Positions 35,806-46,558 of a stretch of DNA of 64,000 nt are shown piece by piece. The position numbers and the translations under genes were made by a program. Each line of letters begins with the position of its first letter. Position 1 is the stretch's first letter. Origin of the DNA: Martinezella tropici (GTDB taxonomy: Bacteria > Pseudomonadota > Alphaproteobacteria > Rhizobiales > Rhizobiaceae); NCBI RefSeq assembly GCF_003287875.1, contig NZ_QMKK01000022.1, positions 248,001 through 312,000 on the forward strand. Reading direction: 5' to 3'. Below the pieces are notes generated by a model. It worked only from the letters and a program-made list of their open reading frames with translations, did no database searches and was not told where the DNA came from.

Positions 35806-36924
35806 TTACGCGACGTTCAGAATGCTTTCCGCAGCAACGGCCTCATAGCCGAGCGCCTCGGCCACGGGCCGGTTCGTGATACGGCCCTTATGAACATTGA
35901 GGCCATTGCGGAGGTGCTTGTCTTCCGCGATGGCGCGCAGGCCACGATCGGCCAAAGCGAGGCCATGATAGATGGTGGCGTTGTTGAGCGCATGGGCCGA
36001 GGTCACGGGAACGGCACCCGGCATATTGGCAACGCAGTAGTGCACGACGCCTTCCACCACGTAGATCGGATCGGAATGCGTCGTCGCATGCGAGGTCTCG
36101 AAACAGCCGCCCTGGTCGATGGCGACATCGACGATGACCGAGCCCTTCTTCATGCCTGACAGCATTTCGCGCGTCACCAGCTTCGGCGCGGCAGCACCGG
36201 GGATCAGCACGGCACCGATGACGAGATCGGCGGAAAAGACCTCTTCTTCCAGCGCCTGGATGCTGGAATAGCGGGTGTGAACGCGGCCGTTGAAGATATC
36301 GTCAAGCTGGCGCAGGCGCGGCAGCGAGCGATCGAGGATGCTGACGTCGGCACCGAGGCCGGCTGCCATCTTGGCCGCATGCAGGCCGACAACGCCGCCG
36401 CCGATAATCGCTACCTTTGCCGGCAGCACGCCGGGCACGCCGCCGAGCAGGATACCGAGGCCGCCATTGGCCTTCTGCAGAGCGGTTGCACCCGCCTGGA
36501 TCGACAGGCGGCCGGCGACTTCGGACATCGGCGCAAGCAGCGGCAAGCCGCCGCGCTCGTCAGTCACGGTCTCATAGGCAACAGCGGTGACGCCGGAGGC
36601 GAGCAGGCCCTTTGTCTGTTCCGGATCAGGCGCCAGATGCAGATAGGTATAGAGAAGCTGGCCTTCTCGGAGCTGCGCCCATTCAGACGGCTGCGGCTCC
36701 TTGACCTTTACGATCATATCGCACTTCTCGAAAATATCCTTGGCGCTTGCGGCGATCTTGGCGCCGGCAGCCGCATAGGCGTGGTCATCGGCACCGATGC
36801 CGGCACCGGCCTTCGTCTCGACCCAGACTTCGTGGCCATGGGCGATGTATTCGCGAACGGATGCCGGCGTCAGCCCGACGCGGTACTCGTGGTTCTTGAT
36901 TTCCTTGGGGCAGCCAACGCGCAT
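35806..36924 (-). CDS. ald: Alanine dehydrogenase
   Basis: NAD-dependent interconversion of L-alanine and pyruvate plus ammonia; in rhizobia it matters for nitrogen exchange in bacteroids. The 372-residue protein opens MRVGCPKEIKNHEYRVGLTP with the catalytic Arg15, has Lys74 in VKVKEPQ, a substrate His in YLHLAPD, the Rossmann motif VAIIGGGVVGLHAAKMA, and VTSAHALNNATIYHGL. A divergent Lrp-family gene beginning 152 bases upstream on the other strand is the probable regulator (AldR), as in other rhizobia. Confidence 0.95.
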   Translation of the reverse strand: MRVGCPKEIKNHEYRVGLTPASVREYIAHGHEVWVETKAGAGIGADDHAYAAAGAKIAASAKDIFEKCDMIVKVKEPQPSEWAQLREGQLLYTYLHLAPDPEQTKGLLASGVTAVAYETVTDERGGLPLLAPMSEVAGRLSIQAGATALQKANGGLGILLGGVPGVLPAKVAIIGGGVVGLHAAKMAAGLGADVSILDRSLPRLRQLDDIFNGRVHTRYSSIQALEEEVFSADLVIGAVLIPGAAAPKLVTREMLSGMKKGSVIVDVAIDQGGCFETSHATTHSDPIYVVEGVVHYCVANMPGAVPVTSAHALNNATIYHGLALADRGLRAIAEDKHLRNGLNVHKGRITNRPVAEALGYEAVAAESILNVA

Positions 36925-37076
36925 TTCATTCCTCCTCGAATGCTTTTGCGTCTTTCATTTTCTCCAAGTGAAATCAGACCACCTCCGTCCCGCAATGTCC
37001 TTGCAAAGACGATTTGCTTTGCGGTCATTTTTCGTGATTTATTGCGTCAAGGGGAGTTTTTTCGAAAGTTCTTCGA
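36925..37076. promoter_or_regulatory. ald / lrp-type divergent promoter
   Basis: A 152-base region with a GCAAA (37003-37007) / TTTGC (37013-37017 or 37018-37022) palindrome in an AT-rich context, a plausible Lrp/AsnC binding site. No strong promoter hexamers seen. Confidence 0.4.
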
Positions 37077-37538
37077 ATGTCCGACCTCGATGCCATCGAT
37101 CATTCGATTCTGCGGATGCTGCAGCAGAACGCCCGGATCACCAATTCGGAACTGGCCGAGAAGGTCGGGCTTTCGCCCTCGGCCTGTTCGCGGCGGCTCG
37201 ATATTCTGGAAAAGAGCGGCGTCATCGACGGTTATCACGCGCATCTCTCGCACAAGGCGCTGGATTACAAGATGATCGCCTTCGTGCACATCTCGCTGTC
37301 AGGCCAGTTCGCAAAGACGCTTTTGGAATTCGAAACCGCGGTGAAGCGCTGCCCCAATGTGCTGTCCTGCTACCTCATGTCTGGCGAATATGACTACATA
37401 CTCCGGGTCGCCGCGCGGGACCTCGAGGACTACGAGCGCATCCATCGCGACTGGCTCTCGGCCCTGCCGCACGTCGTGAAGATCAATTCCAGCTTCGCGC
37501 TTCGCGAGATCATCGACCGGCCGAATGTTGGCCTGTGA
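37077..37538 (+). CDS. aldR: Lrp/AsnC-family regulator, probably of ald
   Basis: A 153-residue DNA-binding protein with an N-terminal helix-turn-helix (LDAIDHSILRMLQQNARITN, ELAEKVGLSPSACSRRLDIL) and a C-terminal RAM/AsnC sensing domain (FVHISLSGQFAKTLLEFE, VLSCYLMSGEYDYILRVAA). This is the usual layout of Lrp-family feast-famine regulators that respond to amino acids. Divergence from ald matches the AldR-aldA arrangement of Rhizobium leguminosarum, in which the regulator activates alanine dehydrogenase. The gene name is inferred from that context. Confidence 0.88.
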   Translation: MSDLDAIDHSILRMLQQNARITNSELAEKVGLSPSACSRRLDILEKSGVIDGYHAHLSHKALDYKMIAFVHISLSGQFAKTLLEFETAVKRCPNVLSCYLMSGEYDYILRVAARDLEDYERIHRDWLSALPHVVKINSSFALREIIDRPNVGL

Positions 37539-37544
37539 TCTTCG

Positions 37545-38348
37545 TCAGCGGATATCCAGCAGCAATGCACGATGATCGGACACTTCTGGCTCCGCGACAG
37601 GATCGAAATGGATGACCTCGACATTCGACGTCACGAGCATGTAGTCGGCAAAACGCGGCTGCTTCTTGTAATGCGAGGTGCGCGTGTCGTCATGTCCCCT
37701 TGAAGTGACGAGATCGACAAGCCCCAGGCTGGCAAGAATCTCGAAGGTCTCGCTATCCGGCAACACGTTGAAGTCACCGCAAACGACCAGCCTGTCGCCC
37801 TCTTGCCGAACCTGGCGAATGATCTCGACCAGCGCGTGCGCCTGATGGCGCCGGGCCGGCGTATCGCCCTTGCCTTCCAGATCTCGCAGGCCATGCATAT
37901 GAGCAATGGTTATAGGATAGCCGCGCTCATAGTCGAAGAGACGGATGCAATGGGCATTGCGGGAGCGCGGATGCGGTCCATAACCGTCAGCCGAAAATTC
38001 GCCGTGAACAAAGCCGGCTGCCTGGCCGATGATTGGACGGGTTTTGCGCACGAAAGTTGCCAGTCCGAACTCAGAGTCCAATCGCGTGGCACCGTCGAAG
38101 AGATCGCCCCGCGCGACCGGGAGGAAGAAGGCATCGTAAGCCGGCAAAGCAGCCTTCAGCTCCTCGAAGAGATTGGCGCGCTGCGGAAGCTCGACACCAT
38201 GATCACGATAGACCAGCCACTCAGATTGTGCGTCGTGCGTTCGGACCACTTCCTGCAGGCACAGAACATCTGCATCGACGTCGGCGACATAGGGCATAAG
38301 CGGGTCATGCAGCCGACCGCCCCATGCATTCAAAGAAACGATGCGCAT
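37545..38348 (-). CDS. Endonuclease/exonuclease/phosphatase-family protein
   Basis: A 267-residue EEP-superfamily hydrolase. Active-site pieces are SLNAWGGRL (Asn), LQEVV (Glu), VCGDFNVLPDS (Asp, Asn) and the terminal SDHRALLLDI (Asp-His). Possible substrates are nucleic acids, phospholipids or inositol phosphates; nothing here decides between them. The ATG at 38348 follows GAGAGG and opens directly into the first strand; upstream ATGs would add an unlike stretch. It is six bases from the convergent lrp-type stop. Confidence 0.8.
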   Translation of the reverse strand: MRIVSLNAWGGRLHDPLMPYVADVDADVLCLQEVVRTHDAQSEWLVYRDHGVELPQRANLFEELKAALPAYDAFFLPVARGDLFDGATRLDSEFGLATFVRKTRPIIGQAAGFVHGEFSADGYGPHPRSRNAHCIRLFDYERGYPITIAHMHGLRDLEGKGDTPARRHQAHALVEIIRQVRQEGDRLVVCGDFNVLPDSETFEILASLGLVDLVTSRGHDDTRTSHYKKQPRFADYMLVTSNVEVIHFDPVAEPEVSDHRALLLDIR

Positions 38349-38504
38349 ATTCTGCCTCTCAACATTCATATTGCGGCCGGGTTCGGCACTGATTTGCGGT
38401 ATCGATTCGATACGGCCGCCTACAATTTTAGCGATTACCCTAAGCATCCCTCAATGCAAACCTGCTATCCAGAGCAGGAAAAATGCACGAGCCTGGATAA
38501 CGTC

Positions 38505-38864
38505 ATGCAATTCTCTTCGAAATCTCTCGTTCAAGGCAATCTGAAAATCAAGACGCGGGGTTCGCCGCGCCATCACGCTCGGCTGATGGGCCAGGTTCGC
38601 TATTTCACCAAGCTCGTCGCCGGCCGCGTGGTCAATATTTCCACCAGCGGCATCGCGCTCGATCTGCAGTCGCCGCTCTATGCGGCCGCCGGCAGCAAGG
38701 TTCGCGTCGAATGCGACGATATCGGCTTGCTGGATGGTTTCGTGCGCTGGGCTCACAACGGCCGCATGGGTATCGAATTCGATCGTTCATCCAACGCCTC
38801 GGCTAAGGTCGCGTCCTATTTTCGCTTTTTCCACAAGGACATAAAGCCGGTTCTCAAACGTTGA
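38505..38864 (+). CDS. PilZ-domain protein
   Basis: A 119-residue protein consisting essentially of one PilZ domain, a receptor for cyclic di-GMP. The ligand-binding motifs are the Arg-rich RHHARL and NISTSGIALDL; FVRWAHNGRMGIEFD follows. PilZ proteins act by contact with a partner, often for motility, cellulose or exopolysaccharide; no partner gene is adjacent. The start is uncertain: an in-frame ATG at 38454 would add 17 residues, and a 5-codon frame with a better ribosome-binding site (38483-38500) stops four bases before 38505. Confidence 0.75.
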   Translation: MQFSSKSLVQGNLKIKTRGSPRHHARLMGQVRYFTKLVAGRVVNISTSGIALDLQSPLYAAAGSKVRVECDDIGLLDGFVRWAHNGRMGIEFDRSSNASAKVASYFRFFHKDIKPVLKR

Positions 38865-39001
38865 TGGCATGCCGGCGGAAGCCGGCTACGATCCACAATA
38901 AGCCTGTCACATTCCTGGTGCACACCTTCAAAAATCGTCCTAATCTCCCTCGCCCGAGAGATGATCGACGGACCATAGCCCCATCGTTGAAGGAGTGTCT
39001 T

Positions 39002-40990
<1,989 letters not shown>

Positions 40991-41002
40991 GCATTGACCA
41001 CC

Positions 41003-41078
41003 CCTTCTCCCCACTGGGGAGAAGGAGCTCACGATACGAAAAAGCACCTTACGCACCTGGCCTCCCTTTTTCAGGGAG
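41003..41078. repeat. RIME-like palindromic element between convergent genes
   Basis: CCTTCTCCCC (41003-41012) pairs perfectly with GGGGAGAAGG (41016-41025) around ACT, and a second hairpin CTCCCT/AGGGAG (41062-41078) follows. This resembles the Rhizobium intergenic mosaic palindromes and probably doubles as a terminator for cpdB and the lysR gene. A degenerate CTCTCC-GCGA-GGGGAG copy may occur at 27821-27836. Confidence 0.55.
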
Positions 41079-41087
41079 AGGACTTCT

Positions 41088-42056
41088 TCACTCGGCCGCC
41101 AGGCGCTTGTCGTCTGGATGGAACATCTCGACAGTGGACTTGAAGTCCTCCTGACTCGGGCATCGCGACAGACGATCACGGAAAGCCTCGATCATCCAGG
41201 CAGCCGCAGGGCCAGGGGGATTATCCACCTTGCGGATGGCATAGAGTGGATATTCGCTCTGGTCATAGGCATCGAGAGCCAAAGGCACCAGCCGTCCCTT
41301 CTGCAGATCCTCCATGATGAACGAGGCCGGCAGGCCGCCCCAGCCAAGACCACCGCGGATCAGCTGATGCTTGGTGGCGATGTCGCTGAGATGCCAGATC
41401 TTGTAGGACAGGACGTTGAAATCCTTGCCATTGGTGAGGTTTGACGCGTCGGTGACGACCAGTTGCACCTCTTCGCGCACGTCGGCAAGCGTCAGCGGCC
41501 GTCCCAGCAGAGCGAGCGGATGCGTCGGAGCTGCGACCGGCATCATGAAGGAATGTCCGATGCGCTCGATGACCAGGGCATCATCCTGCTTCAAGACCGA
41601 GCCGCCGATACCGATCGTCGACTTGCCGCTGGCAACCAGCTCCAGCATCGAACCGAGTTCGCCGGTGTCGAGGCGCAGGGAAACATAAGGGAAGCGATCG
41701 CGGAATTCCCGCAATACATCGACGGTGGCATGCACCGGCACCATGACGCTGATGGCAACAGCCACCTCCGCCTCAAGGCCGCTCTTCAGGCCTTTCACGC
41801 GTGCGCGCATTACCTGCAGATCGGAAAGAATGCGGCGCGCATCCTCCAGCATCACCCTGCCCGCATCGGTCAGCTTCGGCTGGCGCGAGCCGGAGCGCTC
41901 GAACAGCGGCATTTCGAGCTGGGCCTCCAGATTGGCAATCGTGTAACTGATGACCGACTGCGCGCGGTTGAGCATCCGCGAAGCAGCTGAGAAGCTGCCT
42001 GACTCGGCAACGGTCAGAAAGACCTGCAATTGGTCGAGGGTGGGATTGGGGAGCAT
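41088..42056 (-). CDS. LysR-family transcriptional regulator
   Basis: A 322-residue LysR regulator with N-terminal winged helix-turn-helix (LDQLQVFLTVAESGSFSAAS, SVISYTIANLEAQLEMPLFER) and a substrate-binding-like C-terminal domain. It is divergent from the azoreductase gene with a 136-base gap that contains a LysR-type palindrome, so it probably controls itself and azoR. The inducer is unknown; quinones, azo compounds or electrophiles are plausible given the target. Confidence 0.87.
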   Translation of the reverse strand: MLPNPTLDQLQVFLTVAESGSFSAASRMLNRAQSVISYTIANLEAQLEMPLFERSGSRQPKLTDAGRVMLEDARRILSDLQVMRARVKGLKSGLEAEVAVAISVMVPVHATVDVLREFRDRFPYVSLRLDTGELGSMLELVASGKSTIGIGGSVLKQDDALVIERIGHSFMMPVAAPTHPLALLGRPLTLADVREEVQLVVTDASNLTNGKDFNVLSYKIWHLSDIATKHQLIRGGLGWGGLPASFIMEDLQKGRLVPLALDAYDQSEYPLYAIRKVDNPPGPAAAWMIEAFRDRLSRCPSQEDFKSTVEMFHPDDKRLAAE

Positions 42057-42073
42057 CTGCCATCCATTCTATC

Positions 42074-42095
42074 GATAATTCCAATCCATATTATC
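42074..42095. promoter_or_regulatory. LysR-type operator
   Basis: GATAAT-N10-ATTATC, a 6-base perfect inverted repeat with the LysR-family T-N11-A geometry, lies 18 bases upstream of the lysR start. A wider CTATCGA/TCGATAG repeat (42069-42112) surrounds it. Confidence 0.6.
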
Positions 42096-42192
42096 ACAGT
42101 TTTTCTCGATAGCACTGACGACTTATTTATGGAGGCGAACGTGATCGGACTCTCCCAGCCGATTTAGCAACTCATTGAAAAGGAAAACGGAT

Positions 42193-42807
42193 ATGTCCTC
42201 CATTCTGCTTCTGACCTCCAGCCCGCGTCCGGACTCGCTCTCCACGAAGATCGCCACCGAACTGGCCGAGAAGATCAAGGCCAACAATCCGGGCAAGACG
42301 CTCGTCAAGCGCGACCTCGCTGCCGACAACCTGCCGCACATCGATGGCCCCTTCACGGTCGCCATCCGCACGCCGGCTGACGCCCGCACGCCCGAGCAGC
42401 AGGAACTGGTCAAGGTTTCCGACGCGCTGATCGACGAGCTGCTGGCAGCCGACACCCTGGTCATCGGCACCGGCCTCATCAACTTCAACATCTATTCCTC
42501 GCTGAAGACCTGGATCGACAACGTCGCCCGCGCCGGCCGCACCTTCACGTACACGGAAACTGGCCCGAAGGGTCTGGCGACCGGCAAGAAGGCCTATATC
42601 GTGCTTGCTTCCGGCGGCGTCTATTCCGAAGGCCCGGCTGCCCCGCTGAACCATGCCGTTCCCTACCTGAAGTCGGTTCTCGGCTTCATCGGCATCACCG
42701 ATGTCGAGACCGTTTACATCGAAGGCGTTGCTTTTGGTCCGGAAGCTGCCGAAAAGGCCGTCGGTGCCGCCCAGGCCCGCGCCTCGGAGCTGGCTCTCGC
42801 CGCTTGA
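42193..42807 (+). CDS. azoR: FMN-dependent NADH-azoreductase
   Basis: A 204-residue flavodoxin-like quinone/azo reductase. It opens SSILLLTSSPRPDSLSTKIA, the FMN phosphate loop of AzoR, followed by DALIDELLAADTLVIGTGL with NFNIYSSLKTWIDNVARAGRTF, and ends with the family-like VETVYIEGVAFGPEAAEKAV. The physiological role is usually two-electron reduction of quinones. The start at 42193 follows AAGGAAAACGG. It is divergent from the LysR gene. Confidence 0.93.
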   Translation: MSSILLLTSSPRPDSLSTKIATELAEKIKANNPGKTLVKRDLAADNLPHIDGPFTVAIRTPADARTPEQQELVKVSDALIDELLAADTLVIGTGLINFNIYSSLKTWIDNVARAGRTFTYTETGPKGLATGKKAYIVLASGGVYSEGPAAPLNHAVPYLKSVLGFIGITDVETVYIEGVAFGPEAAEKAVGAAQARASELALAA

Positions 42808-42860
42808 TCGACTGCAGCCTTCAGACATCGACAGGCGGCCGGCATCAGCCGGCCGCTTTG

Positions 42861-43442
42861 CTATTCCGCCTGTGGCAACTCCTTCACGAACGACCTCACG
42901 GTTTCCAGAATTTCATCGGAAAGAGCCTCGTCATTTGACACGCGCGCAAGGCCGAGCGCACCGGTCATCAGGCAGGAAGCGATGATCGCCTTGCGTCTGG
43001 CTTCGGCTGTCTCCGGTTTCGGCATGCGCGCCGTCATCGCATCGAAATTCCTCCGCAAGCCTTCCGTCGCAACAGCGCGGACCGTATCGCTGCTGCGCGC
43101 CATATCCGCCGTCAGTGCCGCATAGGCACAGCCCTCACCGCAATGATCGCGGTGACGCTCGCTGAGATAGGTATCGACATACTCATCGAGCGAGATGCTT
43201 CTGGGATCGATCCCCTTGTCCTCCTGCTGCCGCCGCCATGATCCGATCGCCGACTCCACAGCTTCCGCGACCAATTCGTCGCGGGAAGCAAAGTGCTTGT
43301 AGAAGCCGCCGACTGTAAGCCCCGCTTCCTTCATGAGGTCGGCAACGCCGATCCCTTCCAATCCCTCCTCGCGCAGACGCTTGGCGGCGAGCGTCACGAT
43401 GCGTTCATGCGTCTTCTGCTTCTCCAATTGTGAGCGGCCCAT
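42861..43442 (-). CDS. TetR-family transcriptional regulator
   Basis: A 193-residue TetR-type repressor. The helix-turn-helix is in RIVTLAAKRLREEGLEGIGV followed by ADLMKEAGLTVGGFYKHFAS. A Cys-rich piece HCGEGCAYAALTADMARSS resembles the subgroup with TetR_C (YxiF/AcrR-like, related to oxidant or electrophile sensing). The ATG at 43442 follows AAGGA; two earlier ATGs are possible. It is divergent from an SDR gene with tandem 13-base repeats between them. Confidence 0.87.
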   Translation of the reverse strand: MGRSQLEKQKTHERIVTLAAKRLREEGLEGIGVADLMKEAGLTVGGFYKHFASRDELVAEAVESAIGSWRRQQEDKGIDPRSISLDEYVDTYLSERHRDHCGEGCAYAALTADMARSSDTVRAVATEGLRRNFDAMTARMPKPETAEARRKAIIASCLMTGALGLARVSNDEALSDEILETVRSFVKELPQAE

Positions 43443-43479
43443 CGAAAATCCTTTCATGCCTGGCTTGACAAAATGGCTT

Positions 43480-43514
43480 ACGATCATAATCCTTATAGAT
43501 AACGATCATAATCC
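43480..43514. promoter_or_regulatory. Tandem 13-base repeat in the TetR / SDR promoter
   Basis: ACGATCATAATCC occurs twice, at 43480-43492 and 43502-43514, 22 bases apart (two helical turns). This is a strong candidate operator for the divergent TetR repressor. Confidence 0.65.
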
Positions 43515-43547
43515 AGATCGTGTCAAAAGCCAACAGGAGCTACGAAC

Positions 43548-44324
43548 ATGCGTCTCAAGAACAAGGTCGCCGTCATCACCGGTGGAAACAGCGGCATCGG
43601 ACTGGCCACCGCCCGCCTCTTCCTCGCCGAAGGCGCCAAGGTCGCCATAACAGGCCGCAATGCCAAGACACTGGCCGCGGCAGCCGAACAGCTCGGCGGC
43701 CGCGTGCTGGCGTTGCAGGCCGACACCACCGATATTCCTGCCATGGAGAAGGCGTTTGCCGAGGCCGCGGAGAAGCTTGGAAAATTCGATGTGGTCTTTG
43801 CCAATGCCGGTATTGCCGGCGATACTCCGCTCGGCAAGACCACGCTTGAGCAGTTCGAAACCATCGTCCGCATCAATTTCACCGGCGTCTTCTTCACCGT
43901 GCAGGCCGCCTTGCCATATCTGAACGATGGCGGCTCCGTCATCCTGAACGGCTCCGTGCATGCCGTGCTCGGCATTCCCGGCGCCTCGGCCTATGCCGGC
44001 ACGAAGGGCGCGGTTCGCGCCATGACCCGCAATCTCGCCTCCGAACTCGCGCCCCGCGGCATCCGCGTCAACCAGGTGACGCCCGGCGCCACCAAGACGC
44101 CGATCTGGGAGCCGCGCGCCAGCACGCCGGAGGCCCTGGATGCGCTGCAGGCCCGATTTGGCAGCCTCAGCCCGCTCGGCCGCATGAGTGAAGCCGACGA
44201 AATCGCGAAAGCCGCGCTCTATTTCGCCTCAGACGATTCCGCCAACGTGACGGCGATCGAAATCACCGTCGACGGCGGCGCGATCAACGCTCCATCCGGC
44301 GCGAAGATATTCCGTGCGGCTTGA
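43548..44324 (+). CDS. Short-chain dehydrogenase/reductase under TetR control
   Basis: A 258-residue classical SDR: cofactor motif TGGNSGIG (residues 11-18), NAG in FANAGIAG, catalytic Ser in ILNGSVHA, and YAGTKGA for YxxxK. C-terminal VTAIEITVDGGAINAPSG is typical. The ATG follows AGGAG. The substrate is unknown, but the arrangement of a divergent TetR regulator plus one SDR is common for electrophile- or aldehyde-response genes. A GGCCGCC/GGCGGCC hairpin (44367-44394) lies downstream. Confidence 0.87.
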   Translation: MRLKNKVAVITGGNSGIGLATARLFLAEGAKVAITGRNAKTLAAAAEQLGGRVLALQADTTDIPAMEKAFAEAAEKLGKFDVVFANAGIAGDTPLGKTTLEQFETIVRINFTGVFFTVQAALPYLNDGGSVILNGSVHAVLGIPGASAYAGTKGAVRAMTRNLASELAPRGIRVNQVTPGATKTPIWEPRASTPEALDALQARFGSLSPLGRMSEADEIAKAALYFASDDSANVTAIEITVDGGAINAPSGAKIFRAA

Positions 44325-44429
44325 GCCTCGCGAATTATCAGCCATCAATTTTCAATGAGTGTTATGGGCCGCCAAAGCAGATGCAGAGGCGGCCTTGCAT
44401 CTGATGCATGTTAAAGGAGTTTGGCTGCT

Positions 44430-44768
44430 TCAGACCTGGCGGACTTTTTCGCCGTCGCCAAAGAGGCCGGCGCCGTTCTGATCGATGATCTGCTGGCCCT
44501 TGCGGAAGGTCGATTCCACGGCATCGTCGGACGAGGTGAAGACGTCGGCGCGGATGAAATTGCGCACCAGGATCTCGCCGTTCACATCCTTCTCGATCCG
44601 ACCCATGAGACGGAACTGATTGCCCTCGCGCTGCGGCGTCGCATAGATCGTGCAGCCGGCATGCACCTGGGGCTCGATGTTAACTGTCGAGCCGCCGGAC
44701 TTTTCAGTGCCAGCCTGCGATGCGCCACCGGTGAAGATCGAAAGGATATTTGAAAAGAACGAAGCCAT
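44430..44768 (-). CDS. HlyU-family protein
   Basis: A 112-residue protein with the HlyU family pattern EPQVHAGCTIYATPQREGNQ, FRLMGRIEKDV, RNFIRADVFTSSDDAVEST and a C-terminal GQQIIDQNGAGLFGDG. The family is named after a Vibrio hemolysin activator, but this version has no helix-turn-helix like the ArsR-type HlyU, so a transcriptional role is not supported. It is located downstream of ilvA on the same strand with a 37-base gap. Confidence 0.8.
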   Translation of the reverse strand: MASFFSNILSIFTGGASQAGTEKSGGSTVNIEPQVHAGCTIYATPQREGNQFRLMGRIEKDVNGEILVRNFIRADVFTSSDDAVESTFRKGQQIIDQNGAGLFGDGEKVRQV

Positions 44769-44805
44769 GGATCGCCTTTAGCATGAAGGTTGCGGGGTCG
44801 CAAAG

Positions 44806-46077
44806 TCAAATGATCAGGTTTGCCAGGATCTCGTTTTCGGTGATGTCCTCATAGCCCATGCCGGAACTTTCAAAATTGGCGATAAGCTGCTTGAAATTAT
44901 CCGGATTCTTCGTCTCGATGCCGATCAGGATGGAGCCGAAATTGCGGGCGCTCTTCTTCAGATATTCGAAGCGGGCGATATCGTCTTCCGGCCCGAGCAT
45001 GTTGAGGAAATCGCGAAGCGCGCCGGGGCGCTGCGCCAGCCGCAGGATGAAGTATTTCTTCAAGCCCGCATAGCGCATGGCGCGTTCCTTGACATCGGGC
45101 AGGCGCTCGAAGTCGAAATTGCCGCCGGAGACGACGGCGACAATGGTCTTGCCGCGGATGCTGTCGCGATCGAGCTTTTCCAGCGCCGTGATCGCCAACG
45201 CGCCGGCCGGCTCCAGAACGACGCCTTCCACATTCAGCATATCGGTGATGGTGACGCAGATGGCGTTTTCCTCGATGAGCTCAACCTGCTCGGCCGCAAA
45301 ACCCTTCAGCGCGGCGAAGTTCAGCTCGCCGATGCGGCCAACGGCGGCGCCATCGACGAAATTATCGACCTTGGCCAGTGTGATCACCTTCCCCGCCTCG
45401 ATGCTGCGGCGCAGGCTCGGCGCTCCCGCCGGTTCGGCGAAGGTGAAGGCGCTACGGGCAAGCGTATCGGAAAAATAGCCGGTAATGCCAGCTGCCAGGC
45501 CTCCGCCGCCAACAGGCAGGAGGACATGATCGACGACAACGCCATCAGGCAATTGCTCGGCGATCTCGGCAGCAACCGTCGCCTGCCCTTCGATGATATC
45601 GGCATGATCGAAAGGCGGCACCATGACGCCATCGATCTCATCGACATACTCGCGGGCCGCCTGATAGCATTGATCGAAGAAATCGCCGAAGAGCCTTATG
45701 GTGATGAACTCGCCGCCGAAAATGCGGGTCTTGTCGATCTTCTGCTGCGGCGTTGTCACGGGCATATAGACGACGCCCGGCACACCAAAATGCCGGCAGA
45801 CGAAGGCAAAGCCCTGGGCATGATTGCCGGCGGAGGCGCAGACGAAAGTCCTTCCCGTGCCGCCCTCGGCAATAACTTTGCGGAAGAAATTGAAGGCGCC
45901 GCGGATCTTGTAGGAACGAACCGGCGTCAAATCCTCGCGCTTCAGCCAGATGTCGGCACCATAGCGGGCGGAAAGATGCTCGTTCAGCTGCAGCGGCGTT
46001 GCGGGAAAAAGGCCACGCATGGCCTCGGTGGCTTCGAGAACAGTCTGTTTGTCCACGGCTTGTCCGTCCTTCTTCAA
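44806..46077 (-). CDS. ilvA: Threonine ammonia-lyase (threonine dehydratase)
   Basis: PLP enzyme converting threonine to 2-oxobutyrate, the first step toward isoleucine. The 423-residue protein has the PLP lysine in VRSYKIRGAFN, the glycine loop PVGGGGLAAG, SAGNHAQGFA, and a single C-terminal ACT-like domain (FILRLAQRPGALRDFLNM, FGSILIGIETKN) for feedback control; the short form with one ACT domain resembles IlvA1-type enzymes. It is the likely first gene before the HlyU-like gene. Confidence 0.9.
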   Translation of the reverse strand: MKKDGQAVDKQTVLEATEAMRGLFPATPLQLNEHLSARYGADIWLKREDLTPVRSYKIRGAFNFFRKVIAEGGTGRTFVCASAGNHAQGFAFVCRHFGVPGVVYMPVTTPQQKIDKTRIFGGEFITIRLFGDFFDQCYQAAREYVDEIDGVMVPPFDHADIIEGQATVAAEIAEQLPDGVVVDHVLLPVGGGGLAAGITGYFSDTLARSAFTFAEPAGAPSLRRSIEAGKVITLAKVDNFVDGAAVGRIGELNFAALKGFAAEQVELIEENAICVTITDMLNVEGVVLEPAGALAITALEKLDRDSIRGKTIVAVVSGGNFDFERLPDVKERAMRYAGLKKYFILRLAQRPGALRDFLNMLGPEDDIARFEYLKKSARNFGSILIGIETKNPDNFKQLIANFESSGMGYEDITENEILANLII

Positions 46078-46391
46078 TCCATCCCCGCTATGGCACAGGA
46101 AAGATGAGTAAAGAAAGCCTGTTTAGCGCGCTTTCGGACCTGCCGGAACGAGATTCTTCCCAATGATGCCGTCCACCTCTTCATCCCCAAATTCTGCGAG
46201 TTGACAGTGCGGCTTCGCCTGTCTCCAATGCGTGACAGCCATCATGATGATGGTTAGAGGCCCGTCCAACACCGATCCGTCGGCTCAGGCGGGCTTCGCC
46301 TGGGTCACTCAGGCAAAGCCATAGAGATCAAACTCTTCCCACAAAACATTTCCTTGACTGAATCGCTCAAGTGCTTGAAGGGAAAAAGCAC
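46078..46391. other. Interval between ilvA and tRNA-Leu
   Basis: 314 bases without a gene. It contains a short AGGCG/CGCCT hairpin within 46290-46305 and the region upstream of tRNA-Leu, where TTGACT occurs near 46353 without a good -10 partner. Confidence 0.35.
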
Positions 46392-46477
46392 GCGGACGTG
46401 GCGAAACTGGTAGACGCAAGGGACTTAAAATCCCTCGGCCTTTGGCTGTACGGGTTCGACCCCCGTCGTCCGCACCA
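46392..46477 (+). tRNA. tRNA-Leu (TAA)
   Basis: An 86-base class II tRNA: acceptor GCGGACG with CGTCCGC, anticodon loop with TAA (GGGACTTAAAATCCC), a long variable arm (CGGCCTTTGGCTG), T arm GGGTTCGACCCC, and encoded CCA. Confidence 0.96.
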
Positions 46478-46558
46478 AAAAGTCAAATTCCATCAAGCCC
46501 AAACGAAAAAGGCGCAGCTTTTGCCGCGCCCCCTCTCAATCGATATGCAGAATTCAAA

